This document shows positions 42,068-52,997 of a DNA stretch of 64,000 nt, in pieces (position 1 is the stretch's first letter; every line of letters starts with the position of its first letter). Under the pieces are notes generated by a model. That model was not told the DNA's origin. It saw only the letters and a list, made by a program, of their open reading frames with translations, and made no database searches. The DNA is from Prunus persica. Its lineage: Eukaryota > Streptophyta > Magnoliopsida > Rosales > Rosaceae. The stretch spans positions 24,067,115-24,131,114 of the forward strand of contig NC_034011.1 in NCBI RefSeq assembly GCF_000346465.2, read 5' to 3'. A program made the position numbers and the translations under genes.

Positions 42068-44749
42068 ATGAAACCCTTTCTCACTCCTCTGTTCCTTCCC
42101 CTGTTTCTGCACATCATCACCGTGCACGTGGCCGGTGATACTTCTCCTATCTACAATCCGGTGGACGATATCACCCTTCAATGTGGCTTTTCCGGCGACC
42201 AACTCAATCCAGCCGACACCAGAACTTGGACTGGAGACATCAACTCAAAGTTTTCCCCCTTTGAAAACCAAGCATCTGGCAGGCCCTCCATATCCACACA
42301 AGCACCTTCTTCCTCCTCTGTACCTTACAGCACCGCGAGGCTTTCTCTCTCTGAATTTACATACAGATTTCCAGTCACCACCGGCCAAAAGTTCATCCGT
42401 TTGTATTTCAACCCAGCTTCATATGGCCCTGACTTCGACCGATCCAAAGCCCTCTTCTCAGTCAAAGCCGGTGGCTTTACCCTTCTCAAAGACTTCAACT
42501 CTTCAGTCACTGCGGATGCTTCTGAGTCTGATACAATATACAGAGAATTCTGTCTCAACGTTGAGTCAGAACAGAGCTTGAACATCACTTTCATGCCAAG
42601 CAGAGCAACTGCAGATGCGTATGCGTTTATCAATGGAATTGAAATTGTGTCCATGCCCAACAATCTTTACTACACCTCTGCTCAAAATTCAGATGGAGTT
42701 AATTATATAGGCAGCGGAAACACATTTCGGATCGAAAATGACACTGCGCTGGAGATGATGTACCGATTCAACGTCGGTGGAAGATCACTGTTTTTCAATC
42801 TGGACACTGGTATGTACCGAAAGTGGTACGGCGAGCAAGATGAGAACAAGTACTTAGACTATTTAAGTTTAAAGTTTAGTGTTTTACCGCAAAACAGTAG
42901 CATTGAACTCAAGTTGACTGAAATAGCAAAGTACTGTGCTCCAGAAGAACTTTACCATACTGGCCGGTCAATGGGCAAAAACAAGACCATAAACAAGACC
43001 TATAATCTCACCTGGGAGTTCCCTGTCGATCCCAAGTTTTTTTACCTGCTTAGGCTTCATTTTTGTGAGTTTGAACCTGGTATTACCAAGCCCAGAGACC
43101 GACAGTTTCAGATCTACATCGCCAATCAAACAGCTGAAGAAGCCTGGGACATTTTCTCGCGGAGTAGTGGAAATGGAAGACCAATTTACAAGGACTACGT
43201 TGTGTTCATGCCTGCAGGCCCTGGAAGCCAGAAGACAGTTAATCTCTCTCTCGCACTGCAAGCAAACCCAAAAGATTTTATGACCAAGTTCAACGATGCA
43301 ATCTTGAGTGGGCTCGAGATCTTCAAACTCAGTGACACTAGTCGGAATCTTGCCGGACCCAATCCCGACCCACCTCCTCTAACCCCACCAAAGATGTCTC
43401 CTAAAATTTCGAAGAAGAGTTCGACTTCTCTGATTGCCATCGTCGCCGGTGTAGTTTCCGGCGTACTTGTTTTAGTCTCCGTTGTCGGAATCTTCTTGGC
43501 TTTCAGGCGAGGAGGAAAAGTCAAGGACTCAAGCTCCAGCCACGGAACAAAGTGGGGTCCATTTTCTTTTTCGACGAACAAGTCAACCAAGAGTCGTAGC
43601 TCGTCTCTACCGTCGGATCTGTGTCGTTACTTCTCACTGGCTGAGATCAAAGCCGCCACCCAAAACTTCAATAGTGTTTTCATTATTGGCGTTGGTGGGT
43701 TCGGCCACGTGTACAAAGGGAACATCAACGTTGACGGTGGCGCCACCTCCGTTGCGATCAAACGGCTGAAACCAGAGTCATCGCAAGGGGCCCTTGAGTT
43801 CAAGACGGAGATCGAGATGCTTTCGCAGCTCCGCCACAACCATTTGGTGCCGCTCATCGGGTATTGTACGGATGAAGGCGAGATGATCTTGGTGTATGAT
43901 TACATGGCACGTGGGACCCTCCGCGACCATCTCTATCACACTGATAATCCACCTCTTGCATGGGATCAAAGGCTTCAGATTTGTATTGGCGCGGCACGTG
44001 GGCTGCACTATCTTCACACTGGCGCGAAGTACACGATTATTCACCGTGATGTGAAGAGCACGAACATCTTATTGGACGAGAAATGGGTGGCTAAGGTTTC
44101 GGATTTCGGGCTCTCGAAAATGGGCTCCACCACCGTGTCCAAGACCCATATCAGCACGGTAGTGAAGGGTAGTTTCGGGTATTTGGACCCGGAATATTAT
44201 CGTCGTCAACAGCTGACGGAGAAGTCTGATGTGTACTCATTTGGCGTAGTGTTGTGTGAGGTATTGTGCGCGAGGCCGGCTTTGATCCGTACAGTAGAGA
44301 AGAAGCAAATGAGCTTGGCTGAGTGGACCAAAGTTTGTCATCGGAATGGGAAAATTGATCAGATCATTGATCCAAGCTTGAGGGGTAAGATTGGAAATGC
44401 ATGTTTGAATAAGTACGTTGAGATCGCGGTGAGTTGCATCCAAGATAATGGGATTGAACGGCCGTCGATGAATGACGTGGTGTGGGGGCTTGAGTTTGCA
44501 TTGCAGCTTCAACAGAGCGGAGGAGGAGTTTTGAATTTGAGCGAGGAGAAGAAGGGTGAAGATGAGGAGTCATTAATGAATGCTGCAAGTGATGCAGGGT
44601 TTAGTTGTAGCTGGGAAGACTCGTCATCGGAGTCGAAGGTTAGTAGGGTGACCAAGAGTAGTAGTGATCACAATTCTTCAACCAACAAGTCTATGAAAGG
44701 AATGTCTGGGACAGTCTTCTCTGAGATTAACGATCCCAATGGAAGATGA
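42068..44749 (+). CDS. CrRLK1L receptor kinase 2 (FERONIA-like), 893 aa
   Basis: Second intronless CrRLK1L gene. I place the start at 42,068 (MKPFLTPLFLPLFLHIITVH), which puts the signal peptide at the very N-terminus as in gene 1; an in-frame upstream ATG at 42,026 would add 14 polar residues. Ectodomain with PIYNPVDDITLQCGFSGD, RLYFNPASYGPDFDRSKALF and AYAFINGIEIVSMP; membrane helix ~454-479; Ser-rich juxtamembrane; kinase with IIGVGGFGHVYKG (V where genes 1 and 3 have R), K565, HRD at 659, DFG at 679, KGSFGYLDPEYYRRQQL. The Ser-rich C-terminal tail ends MSGTVFSEINDPNGR. All catalytic residues are intact. The ectodomain differs noticeably from gene 1 while the kinase is highly similar, suggesting different ligands with shared signalling (inference). 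Confidence 0.93.
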   Translation: MKPFLTPLFLPLFLHIITVHVAGDTSPIYNPVDDITLQCGFSGDQLNPADTRTWTGDINSKFSPFENQASGRPSISTQAPSSSSVPYSTARLSLSEFTYRFPVTTGQKFIRLYFNPASYGPDFDRSKALFSVKAGGFTLLKDFNSSVTADASESDTIYREFCLNVESEQSLNITFMPSRATADAYAFINGIEIVSMPNNLYYTSAQNSDGVNYIGSGNTFRIENDTALEMMYRFNVGGRSLFFNLDTGMYRKWYGEQDENKYLDYLSLKFSVLPQNSSIELKLTEIAKYCAPEELYHTGRSMGKNKTINKTYNLTWEFPVDPKFFYLLRLHFCEFEPGITKPRDRQFQIYIANQTAEEAWDIFSRSSGNGRPIYKDYVVFMPAGPGSQKTVNLSLALQANPKDFMTKFNDAILSGLEIFKLSDTSRNLAGPNPDPPPLTPPKMSPKISKKSSTSLIAIVAGVVSGVLVLVSVVGIFLAFRRGGKVKDSSSSHGTKWGPFSFSTNKSTKSRSSSLPSDLCRYFSLAEIKAATQNFNSVFIIGVGGFGHVYKGNINVDGGATSVAIKRLKPESSQGALEFKTEIEMLSQLRHNHLVPLIGYCTDEGEMILVYDYMARGTLRDHLYHTDNPPLAWDQRLQICIGAARGLHYLHTGAKYTIIHRDVKSTNILLDEKWVAKVSDFGLSKMGSTTVSKTHISTVVKGSFGYLDPEYYRRQQLTEKSDVYSFGVVLCEVLCARPALIRTVEKKQMSLAEWTKVCHRNGKIDQIIDPSLRGKIGNACLNKYVEIAVSCIQDNGIERPSMNDVVWGLEFALQLQQSGGGVLNLSEEKKGEDEESLMNAASDAGFSCSWEDSSSESKVSRVTKSSSDHNSSTNKSMKGMSGTVFSEINDPNGR

Positions 44750-47700
44750 TTGCTCAACAATTTTTTAATGGAATTCATGTATATGTATGATAGTATATAT
44801 GCTACAATTTGCAACTCAATTTGTAACTTTGTTGTTTCTTAAATTCCGTGAACTTAAAACTTTCTTGCAATTGGTGTTTTTATTTTATTTTTTTATTTTT
44901 AAAAATTTTATACAAAACATTAATGTATTTGTGTGATAGTCTTGTGACATTATATAAAGTGAGCATCGTTATTAACAAATAAAATAATCTAAATTTGAAT
45001 AAGCCTAGTCTTGTCTTCTCAATCCTCCATTTTTCAGTAGCCAACTGATAAAAACAGGGCATCAACATGACAAATGTTCGAATTGATAGTGATCATCATT
45101 GAGAATGGTAGTTGCAACTTACTATTTCACATCAACACAAACAAAAATTAAGTTGGAAGGAAGTGCATTACGACCACACACATAAACAAGTTGCAAAAAA
45201 ATTAGCTACTTACCTAGAGGATGAAATGCATATGCTTGAAATTATTTGGGCCCAACTATACATAAACAATGCAAGGGGTCATCATTTGGCCCGCGAGCCG
45301 AAGTGGGTAGTTCGAGGCTTGATGGGCCAAAGTTGTGTTTGGCCCAATGGTTAGACCCGCTCAACTCGACCCGTTTTAAAGTTGGATAGCGCTTAGTCTT
45401 AGGTTTTTCAACCTTTGGCCTAACCTGATAAGGTTTGCCCATGTTCCGGCCCAAGTAAGCCCGCTTATTACCTTCTTGTTTTTTATTTCCCCTTATATTG
45501 CCTTATCTTCATTCTAAACATTTAAGTAAATGTCTTGTCCTTTTACTTTAATTTGTTTTTATATTACTCTATTTACTTAAGTTTACAATGAAAATAAAGA
45601 AGTGCCTCCTATTTGAATTCAATAAAATAAAAAAAAACTAAAAAATCAAATCCGCAACAAATCAAAATATGAAAGTGCAACTATACATGTATTCCATTCC
45701 AAATTCGAATTAAATCAAATACCATCAAATCAAAGTCTTCTCTCTTGGTCTTTTATATATCTAAGACAAAGACTTTGCAAGTCATGTGTCCCTAGTCATC
45801 TAAGGCTCGTCACAGACTTTTCTAATAATCAAGACAACATGAGGGTACAATTATTACAATTCCCACTTTGTTGTTATCTCAAGCTCCACTAGAGAAACTT
45901 CCCAACCTTTTCACCTTTCTATCTCTGAGTCTCTCTACCCACATCATCAATGACGATATATGGAAAGGGCAGCAGAGTGGGGATCACATATGCTCTAGTT
46001 AACTTGGATAAACTCACGGTTGTAGTGCATTATCTCTTAACAAAGTGCTTATGCACTCCACAACTTCCAACCATTGCAAATTGGTCGTGGGGTTGGAATT
46101 TTGAACCAATTGGTAATGGGGGATAGTGACCCAACCCCTTATAAACCTTTACAGAATTGTTCAACTTTCTGATATAAGGTAATTCTTATCCGCACATGAT
46201 GCTACATGTGTGGTGAATTGGAATGGGGAATGGAGGCTGCCGCCGATGGGGCGGATGGCTGCTAGGGATTGAATTGCTTCTGGCAGATAGATCAATTTGA
46301 ACAAAATCAGCATTTGTTATATAGCTGAATATGAATTAAACTTAATTTTTTTTGTCCTTTGAATAAATATATGATTAATTATATTTAGCAATGCACTAGT
46401 TTGGATTTCAAATTATCAACCGTTATGTGCAATTTCATAGGCTAACTTATTCTTATGGACCATAACTTGCGATTTTAGGTCAACAAAAATAGAAGTTTGA
46501 AATGAGTGCATCATTTGGGGTTATTTCCAAGTATATATATGGGAATACCATCCTTGTAGATCCGTATGCAAATGCTTTCCTATTTCTTTGTTATACACGA
46601 GTGCTTAATTGGTACTTTGCAAACAGATTAATTTGGACGAGATCATGCCTCAAGAATATTAACTAGGCACGCTTTGGATGGGCGCATGCTTGAAAATAAG
46701 ACAACGTATGCATTACAGTCTCCAATCTGTTCTCTTATTATCTTGTGCAAATTGTAATCCAAAGACTTGTTAATTCTTCAAGTCCATGGCCAACCCAAAA
46801 ACGAAGTTAAGTTGTTATCAAAGTTTCTATTAAATTGACTGATGTTGATCAAGAATCTTGAATTTAGAGTAGATGCAACCAAAAGCTTGACTTGAAAAAG
46901 TCTTTGATGATCATATGTGTATGTCCCCACTTGTGCAATAGAAATTCCAATCAGAGATCCACGCATCACACATAACATATCTTTGACTCTCCCTATGTAT
47001 GTATTCCTCATCGATCATGCGTAATAGATTCCTTTTCCTTGGAATTGTTAGAAAGCACATATATAGTTGAATGTGAAATGAACTTCAACTTTCTTAGGGT
47101 GGTCAGATTTTCAATTTTCTCTTTTGATTAAATATATGGTTAATTACATTTTACACCCTTGTGGTTTGGTTTAAAAAGTATCAACCATTATGTTCAATTT
47201 TTTATGATAACATATCTCATCAAAACTTAATCCTGCTACTTCAACTCCTGACCCCATACCAATCCAACTACTAATCTAATCCAACCTTACTTACCAAACA
47301 TGACCGAATGCATATATGCTTGTAACTTATAAAAAAGCACCATCCTTTTGGTTCCCAAATGTTAAAAACATGACATAACGTGTAAACAAAAATAAAGCTT
47401 TGATCTTACTAAAGTGCATCAATTGGGTTGTCATTTTCCTATATATGTAGAATTACCATTCTTGTATCATATGCACGTGCTTTTCTGTTTCTCTTTTGTA
47501 TACAATACAAGTGCTTAATTGGTACTTTGCAGTGAAATAACCTACTAAGAACATCTTCAACAGCCTCTTTAACCGCTTTGAAACTCTAAATTTCATGAAA
47601 TTAAACTTTCTTGGAATTTGTTATACAAAACATTAAATGTATTTGTATGATAGTTTGTGACATTATTTAAAGTGAGCATCGTTATTAACAAGTAAAATAA

Positions 47701-47850
47701 TCCAAGTTAGAACATGCGTTGTCTTGTCTTCTCAATCCTCCATTTTCAGTGGCCAAATGAACCATATTGTGCCCAGAAGTGTAAACTGATAAAAACAGGG
47801 CATCAACATGACAATTGTTAGAATTGATAGTGATCATCATTGGGCATCAA
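44750..47850. other. gene-free region with repeats of receptor-flanking DNA
   Basis: 44,830-45,110 (3' flank of gene 2) is repeated at 47,560-47,850. 45,530-45,680 is a truncated copy of the interior of the hAT element at 48,378 ('ttgtccttttactttaattt', 'tttacttaagtttacaatg'). 45,870-45,975 matches 35,815-35,935. 45,984-46,300 matches 39,372-39,615 and 49,549-49,870. 46,760-47,030 is the receptor-upstream block. All of it looks like debris from repeated unequal exchange; no gene. Confidence 0.55.
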
Positions 47851-48105
47851 CATGATAATGGGATTGAACGGCAGCCGATGACTGACATTGTGAGGGAGCT
47901 TGAATTTGCTTTGAAGCTTCAATGGAGTGCTGACAACGATATGGACTTCAATATTGTTGAAACCAATATTTGTGAAGATGAGGTTGCCTTCATCAAAGAA
48001 AAGAAGGGTCTGGTAAAAATGAGCGAAGATGTGCGACCGACGAATCCATTAAATTGATTTCTGAGACAATCTTTTCTGAGATCAACAGTCCGGATGGGAG
48101 ATGAT
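47851..48105 (+). pseudogene. CrRLK1L C-terminal fragment
   Basis: Encodes HDNGIERQPMTDIVRELEFA and the acidic tail (EDEVAFIKE), nearly identical to the last ~85 residues of receptor 1 (38,519-38,776). One base is missing after AAGAAGGGT (~48,010), shifting the frame. The similarity continues into the 3' flank to ~48,170. On the left it is joined at 'gggcatcaacatgata' to a copy of the 3' flank of receptor gene 2, so it is a recombination product. Confidence 0.85.
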
Positions 48106-48369
48106 CGATTAGCAACAACATTTCTAATGAAATCAGAATAATTTGGCCACAATTAATGGGAGATGATTATGTAAGATGACTTATGTGAGTTGGCCACAAT
48201 CAATCACTTACACGTATATATTAATTTTGTTTAAACTCTTACTTTATCTATAATTGGAGAGATAGTGTTAAGGTTTATTCAATATAAAAGAATCGGTCAC
48301 TTCTCTCATAATACATGAGTTCTATAGCGTGCTTGACCTATTGATAGATCATTCCATAGTTGCCATGTC

Positions 48370-48873
48370 TTCTTCGCCAGAGGCGGATCCATTAAGACGC
48401 AAGGAGGTGCAGTTGCACCTCCCTTCGCCGAAAAAACCATTATAGGTGCTTCAAACTGCCCCTTTGCTCAACTGGTGTACAGATTACCTTATTTCCATTT
48501 TCTTAATTTATTTGTCCTTTTACTTTAATTTATTTTTATATTACTCAATTTACTTAAGTTTACAATGTAAATAAGGAAGTACCCCCCATTTGGATTCAAA
48601 TAAAAATACTAGAAAATCAAATTCCTATCAAATCAAAATATGAAAAATCGGTTTTAGTGCAAAATACAATTTAGGCTAAAAATAATGGCTCATTAAGTCA
48701 ATATATACTTCATACTAAAATCCCATAAAATCAAGTTTTCTTATTTAATGTGTAAGGAATAAAAGGCGCCAAAAATTATCTTGAGAAAATGATTATTCTG
48801 AAAAACTATTTTTCATACTTAATTAATTTTGCACCTCCGCTAAAAAATTTCTGGATCCGCCACTGTTCTTCGC
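48370..48873. mobile_element. non-autonomous hAT element with 8-bp TSD
   Basis: A 488-bp element (48,378-48,865) starts CAGAGGCGGATCCA and ends TGGATCCGCCACTG, flanked by a perfect TTCTTCGC (48,370-48,377 and 48,866-48,873). The subterminal GGTGCA/TGCACC also pairs. No coding capacity. Confidence 0.88.
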
Positions 48874-50192
48874 GGTGTATAAAGCAATCAATAACTCTGC
48901 TTTTATTCATGTGTTTATTGTGGTAAACTTCAGTTATGATTACATGTGGTATCCGACTCTAACAATTAAAACTTTGAATTCACATGATTAATTAATTTAT
49001 TTATTTTTGTCTAACCAGCTGCTTGGAAACTAGTTGTTTTAAAGAAACAATTCAATTGAGAGCATGAATTTTATTTTTCAATCTGTTGTTCCGCACAATT
49101 ATCATGCTGGTACTAACCAATTGCAACAGGTCAAGAGTTTTTTGAAGTTTTTTTTGCAATGTTGTTTCTGATTGGAAAATGTAGATGTTTAAAAAACCAT
49201 CACCAAATTGTTTATTGAGTTTGATTCAATTAAGTGATGATTATTGTATTTTTTTTATAACTACATTAACAAACACCAGGATTGATTGACTCATTCAATG
49301 TTTTGGCTGGCGGCTTTATGTATTTTAAAGTATTATAAAGAAATTATTATGTTTGTTATACACAAACTTGATCTGTTTAAAATTCTTTTGGACCAATTGA
49401 ATAATCTACCAAAGTGGCTTATTTGATGTTATTATGAAAGTATTATGAAAGAATTATGAAAGAATTCTTTTGGGCCCCCTCTAACATCAATTCATGACTC
49501 TACCACTTATTACAGGAAAGTTATTTGAATTCGGATATAGAGTAGGGAGCACATATGCTCTAGCTAACTTGGGTACGTCTGCAGTGCGTTATCTCTTTAG
49601 CAAAGTACTTTTGCACTCCACAACTTCCAACTATTGCAAATTGGTTGTGGGATTGGAATTTTGAACCAATTGGTAATGAGGTTATTGACCCAACCCCTTA
49701 TGAGCCTTCACAAAATTATTTAACTTTCCAATATAAGGTAATTCTTCATATCCTCACACATGCTTCATGTGTGGTGAATTGGAGTGGGGAAGGGAGGCTG
49801 CCACCAATGGGGCGGATGGCTGCTATGGATTTAATTGCTTCTGGCAAATAGATCAATTTGAACAAAATCAGCATTTGTTATATAGTTGAATATGAATTGA
49901 ACTTAAATTTTCTTTGGTCTCCAGTCTATTCTCTTATTATCTTGTGCAAATTGTAATCCAAAGACTTGTTAATTCTTCAAGTCCACGGCCAACCCAAAAA
50001 AGAAGTTTAAGTTGTTATCGAAGTCTATTAAATTGACTGATGTTGATCAAGAATTTTGAATTTAGAGTAGATGCAACCAAAAGCTTGACTTGGAAAAGTC
50101 TTCGATGATCATATGTGTATGTCCCCACTTGTGCAATAGAAATTCCAATCAGAGATCCACACACCCACACATAACATATCTTTAACTCTCCC

Positions 50193-50233
<41 letters not shown>

Positions 50234-50288
50234 CATGAACATGTATATAATAACCCAAGCATCAAACAAACACCTTGATACAATTACC
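48874..50288. other. upstream region of receptor gene 3
   Basis: 49,549-49,870 is a copy of the block at 39,372 and 45,984. 49,960-50,190 is the receptor-upstream block. A (TA)n run follows at 50,195-50,226, about 63 bp before the start codon, where a TATA box would be expected. Confidence 0.55.
50195..50226. repeat. (TA)n microsatellite in the core promoter of receptor gene 3
   Basis: About 15 TA units directly upstream of the leader shared with 35,768. The gene 1-side copy at ~35,750 has only a short 'tatatatata', so the run has changed length between copies. Confidence 0.8.
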
Positions 50289-52997
50289 ATGATGAAACCA
50301 ATTCTCAGCACTAATCTCTACTTTTCCTTTTTTCTGCACATGATCGTCGTCACCATATTCGTTGCCAGCGATTTGCCACCTATCTACAATGCAGTCGAAG
50401 ATATCACCATCAATTGTGGCTATTCCGGCCACATATTCAATGCATATGATCAGCGAAATTGGACTGGAGATATCAACTCAACATTTTCACCCTTTGAACA
50501 CCAAGCAATTGGCAACACATCCATATTCAAAGAAGCACCTCATTCGTACACCGTCCCACAAGTGCCTTACACCAGAGCTAGGCTTTCTCACTTTGAATTT
50601 ACCTATAGATTTTTTAACCTCACCCCCGGCCAAAAGTTCGTCCGTCTGTATTTCTTCCCAGCTTCATACCCCGACTTTGATCCCTCCAAAGCCTTCTTCT
50701 CTGTCAAAGCCGGTGGCTTTACCCTTCTCCACGACTTCAATGCTTCAGTCACTGCTGCTGCTTCTGGGTCGGAGGAGACGGTATATAGAGAATTCTGTAT
50801 GAACATTGAGGAAGAAGAAGAAGAACCTAGTTTAAGCATCACGTTCACTCCAAGCAGAGCAATCCAAGATGCCTACGCGTTTATTAACGGAATTGAAATT
50901 GTATCAATGCCCGTCAATTTATACTACACTCCACGTGGGATTCAATATGTAGGCAATGAAAACATCTTTCGCATTGAAAACAACACTGCTTTGGAGGCGG
51001 TGTACCGAATCAATGTGGGCGGTAAGGCACTCTTTTTTGGTAAAGACACTGGCATGTACCGCAATTGGAATGCTTATGGAGACGAGCAAATTCACTTGGA
51101 AGAGTTGAGTCTTAACCGTAGTGTTTTGCCGCAAAATGATAGTATCCAACTCCATTTTGCCAAAATCCCAGAGTACTCTGCTCCAAAAGAAGTTTACCAA
51201 ACCGCTCGGGCAATGGGCAACGACACAGCCATAAACAAGAGCTACAACCTGACATGGCAATTTCCTGTTGATTCCAATTTCAATTACCTGGTTAGGCTTC
51301 ATTTTTGTGAGTTTCAGGCTGGAATTTGGGAGATCGGAGATCAAGTGTTTCTAATTTACCTGGATAATATACCTGCTGAAAAAACAGCGGACATAATTGA
51401 GTGGAGTGGCGGGAATGGGTTTCCAATATACAGAGACTACTTGGTGTCCATGCAGCTTCCGAGCTCAACTGGAACTGGAAGCAAGGCGAAAGTGAATCTC
51501 ACCATCGCACTGCAGGCAAACCCACATGATTGGAGGACTTTAATCAGCGATGCAATGTTGAATGGTCTCGAAATCTTCAAACTCAACAACTCATACGGCA
51601 ATCTCGCGGGACCCAACCCCGATCCACCTCTTATGGACCCAACAAATACGACGTCGTCGTCAGGCCCAGAAAAACCCAAGTTGAGGAATACTCATTTGCT
51701 CGCTATTGTTGCTGGTGTAGTTTCCACCACAATTGCACTGCTCTCTGTTCTAGGGTTATTCTTGGCTTTCAGGCGACGACAGAAACTCAAGGACTATGAT
51801 GGTTGCTCCACCCGCGGAGCAACCAACTCAACCAAAAGTCGGGGCTCATCCTTACCGTCCAATTTGTGTCACTACTTTTCCTTGGCGGAGATCAAAGACG
51901 CCACCCGAAACTTCAGCGAAATTTGTATTATTGGGCGTGGCGGGTTCGGTAACGTTTACAAAGGGTACCTCGATGGTGCGGCCACCCCCGTTGCGATCAA
52001 ACGGCTGAAACCCGAGTCATCACAGGGGGCCCACGAATTCAAGACGGAGATCGAGATGCTCTCCCACTTACGGCACCGTCATTTGGTATCGCTGATTGGA
52101 TATTGTGCAGATGAAGGTGAGATGATCTTAGTGTATGACTTCATGGATCGTGGGGCTCTCAGCGACTATCTCTACCACAAAGATAACCCATCTCTTCCCT
52201 GGGAACAACGACTTGAGATCTGTATCGGGGCAGCGCGTGGGCTGCACTACCTTCACACAAGTGCGCAGTACACCATCATTCACCGAGATGTAAAGAGCAC
52301 GAACATCTTATTGGATGAGAAATGGGTGGCTAAAGTCTCGGATTTTGGGCTTTCAAAAATGGGAACCACCAGCATGTCCAAGACCCACATCAGTACAATG
52401 GTGAAGGGTAGTTTTGGGTATTTAGACCCAGAATATTACCGGCGTAACCAATTGACAGAGAAGTCTGACGTGTACTCTTTTGGCGTGGTGTTATTTGAGG
52501 TATTATGTGCGAGGCCAGCTTTCTTACGAACAGCGGGGAAGAAACAGATGAGTTTGGCTGAGTGGGCCAAGAGCTGTCATCGCGAAGGGACACTTGATAA
52601 AATCATTGATCCGAGCTTGAAGGGTAAGATTGGAAAAGCGTGCCTGAATAAGTTTGTTGAGATGGCGATAAGTTGTATTCATGATAATGGGATCCAACGG
52701 CCGTCGATGAATGACGTGGTGTGGGGGCTTGAGTATGCATTGCAGCTTCATCAAAAAGCGGAGAGAGATTTAGATTTCAAGGGTGAAGACAAGGTTGCAT
52801 TAATGAACGATAATGATGCTGCACCTGCAGGGTTTAGCACGAGTTGTTGTTGGGAAGAAGAAGAGGCGTCGAATTCATTGAACAGTAGTGGGCTGGCCAA
52901 ATTAAGCAGCAGTGACCAAAATTCTACTACTAACGAATCGATTAAAGGGATGTCTAGGATAGTGTTTTCTGGGATCAACGATACCGATGGGAGATGA
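50289..52997 (+). CDS. CrRLK1L receptor kinase 3 (FERONIA-like), 902 aa
   Basis: Third intronless CrRLK1L gene. Start at 50,289 (MMKPILSTNLYFSFFLHMIV), giving an N-terminal signal peptide; an in-frame ATG at 50,235 would add 18 residues but that stretch is shared leader DNA. Malectin-like ectodomain (PIYNAVEDITINCGYSGH, RLYFFPASYPDFD with one residue fewer than the paralogues, AYAFINGIEIVSMP, YNLTWQFPVDSNFNYLVRLH, FCEF), with a Glu-rich insert around residues 176-181; membrane helix ~470-494; kinase with GRGGFGNVYKG, K571, HRD at 665, DFG at 685 and KGSFGYLDPEYYRRNQL. The C-terminal tail is Ser/Asn-rich. All catalytic residues are present. Confidence 0.93.
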   Translation: MMKPILSTNLYFSFFLHMIVVTIFVASDLPPIYNAVEDITINCGYSGHIFNAYDQRNWTGDINSTFSPFEHQAIGNTSIFKEAPHSYTVPQVPYTRARLSHFEFTYRFFNLTPGQKFVRLYFFPASYPDFDPSKAFFSVKAGGFTLLHDFNASVTAAASGSEETVYREFCMNIEEEEEEPSLSITFTPSRAIQDAYAFINGIEIVSMPVNLYYTPRGIQYVGNENIFRIENNTALEAVYRINVGGKALFFGKDTGMYRNWNAYGDEQIHLEELSLNRSVLPQNDSIQLHFAKIPEYSAPKEVYQTARAMGNDTAINKSYNLTWQFPVDSNFNYLVRLHFCEFQAGIWEIGDQVFLIYLDNIPAEKTADIIEWSGGNGFPIYRDYLVSMQLPSSTGTGSKAKVNLTIALQANPHDWRTLISDAMLNGLEIFKLNNSYGNLAGPNPDPPLMDPTNTTSSSGPEKPKLRNTHLLAIVAGVVSTTIALLSVLGLFLAFRRRQKLKDYDGCSTRGATNSTKSRGSSLPSNLCHYFSLAEIKDATRNFSEICIIGRGGFGNVYKGYLDGAATPVAIKRLKPESSQGAHEFKTEIEMLSHLRHRHLVSLIGYCADEGEMILVYDFMDRGALSDYLYHKDNPSLPWEQRLEICIGAARGLHYLHTSAQYTIIHRDVKSTNILLDEKWVAKVSDFGLSKMGTTSMSKTHISTMVKGSFGYLDPEYYRRNQLTEKSDVYSFGVVLFEVLCARPAFLRTAGKKQMSLAEWAKSCHREGTLDKIIDPSLKGKIGKACLNKFVEMAISCIHDNGIQRPSMNDVVWGLEYALQLHQKAERDLDFKGEDKVALMNDNDAAPAGFSTSCCWEEEEASNSLNSSGLAKLSSSDQNSTTNESIKGMSRIVFSGINDTDGR

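Noticed and set aside
36309..44588. Long antisense and alternate-frame open frames within the receptor genes
   Set aside because: They are shadows of the conserved receptor coding sequence and recur at the same place in the paralogues.
50235..50288. Upstream start for receptor gene 3
   Set aside because: The same DNA occurs at 35,768 as untranslated leader, and the added residues would displace the signal peptide.
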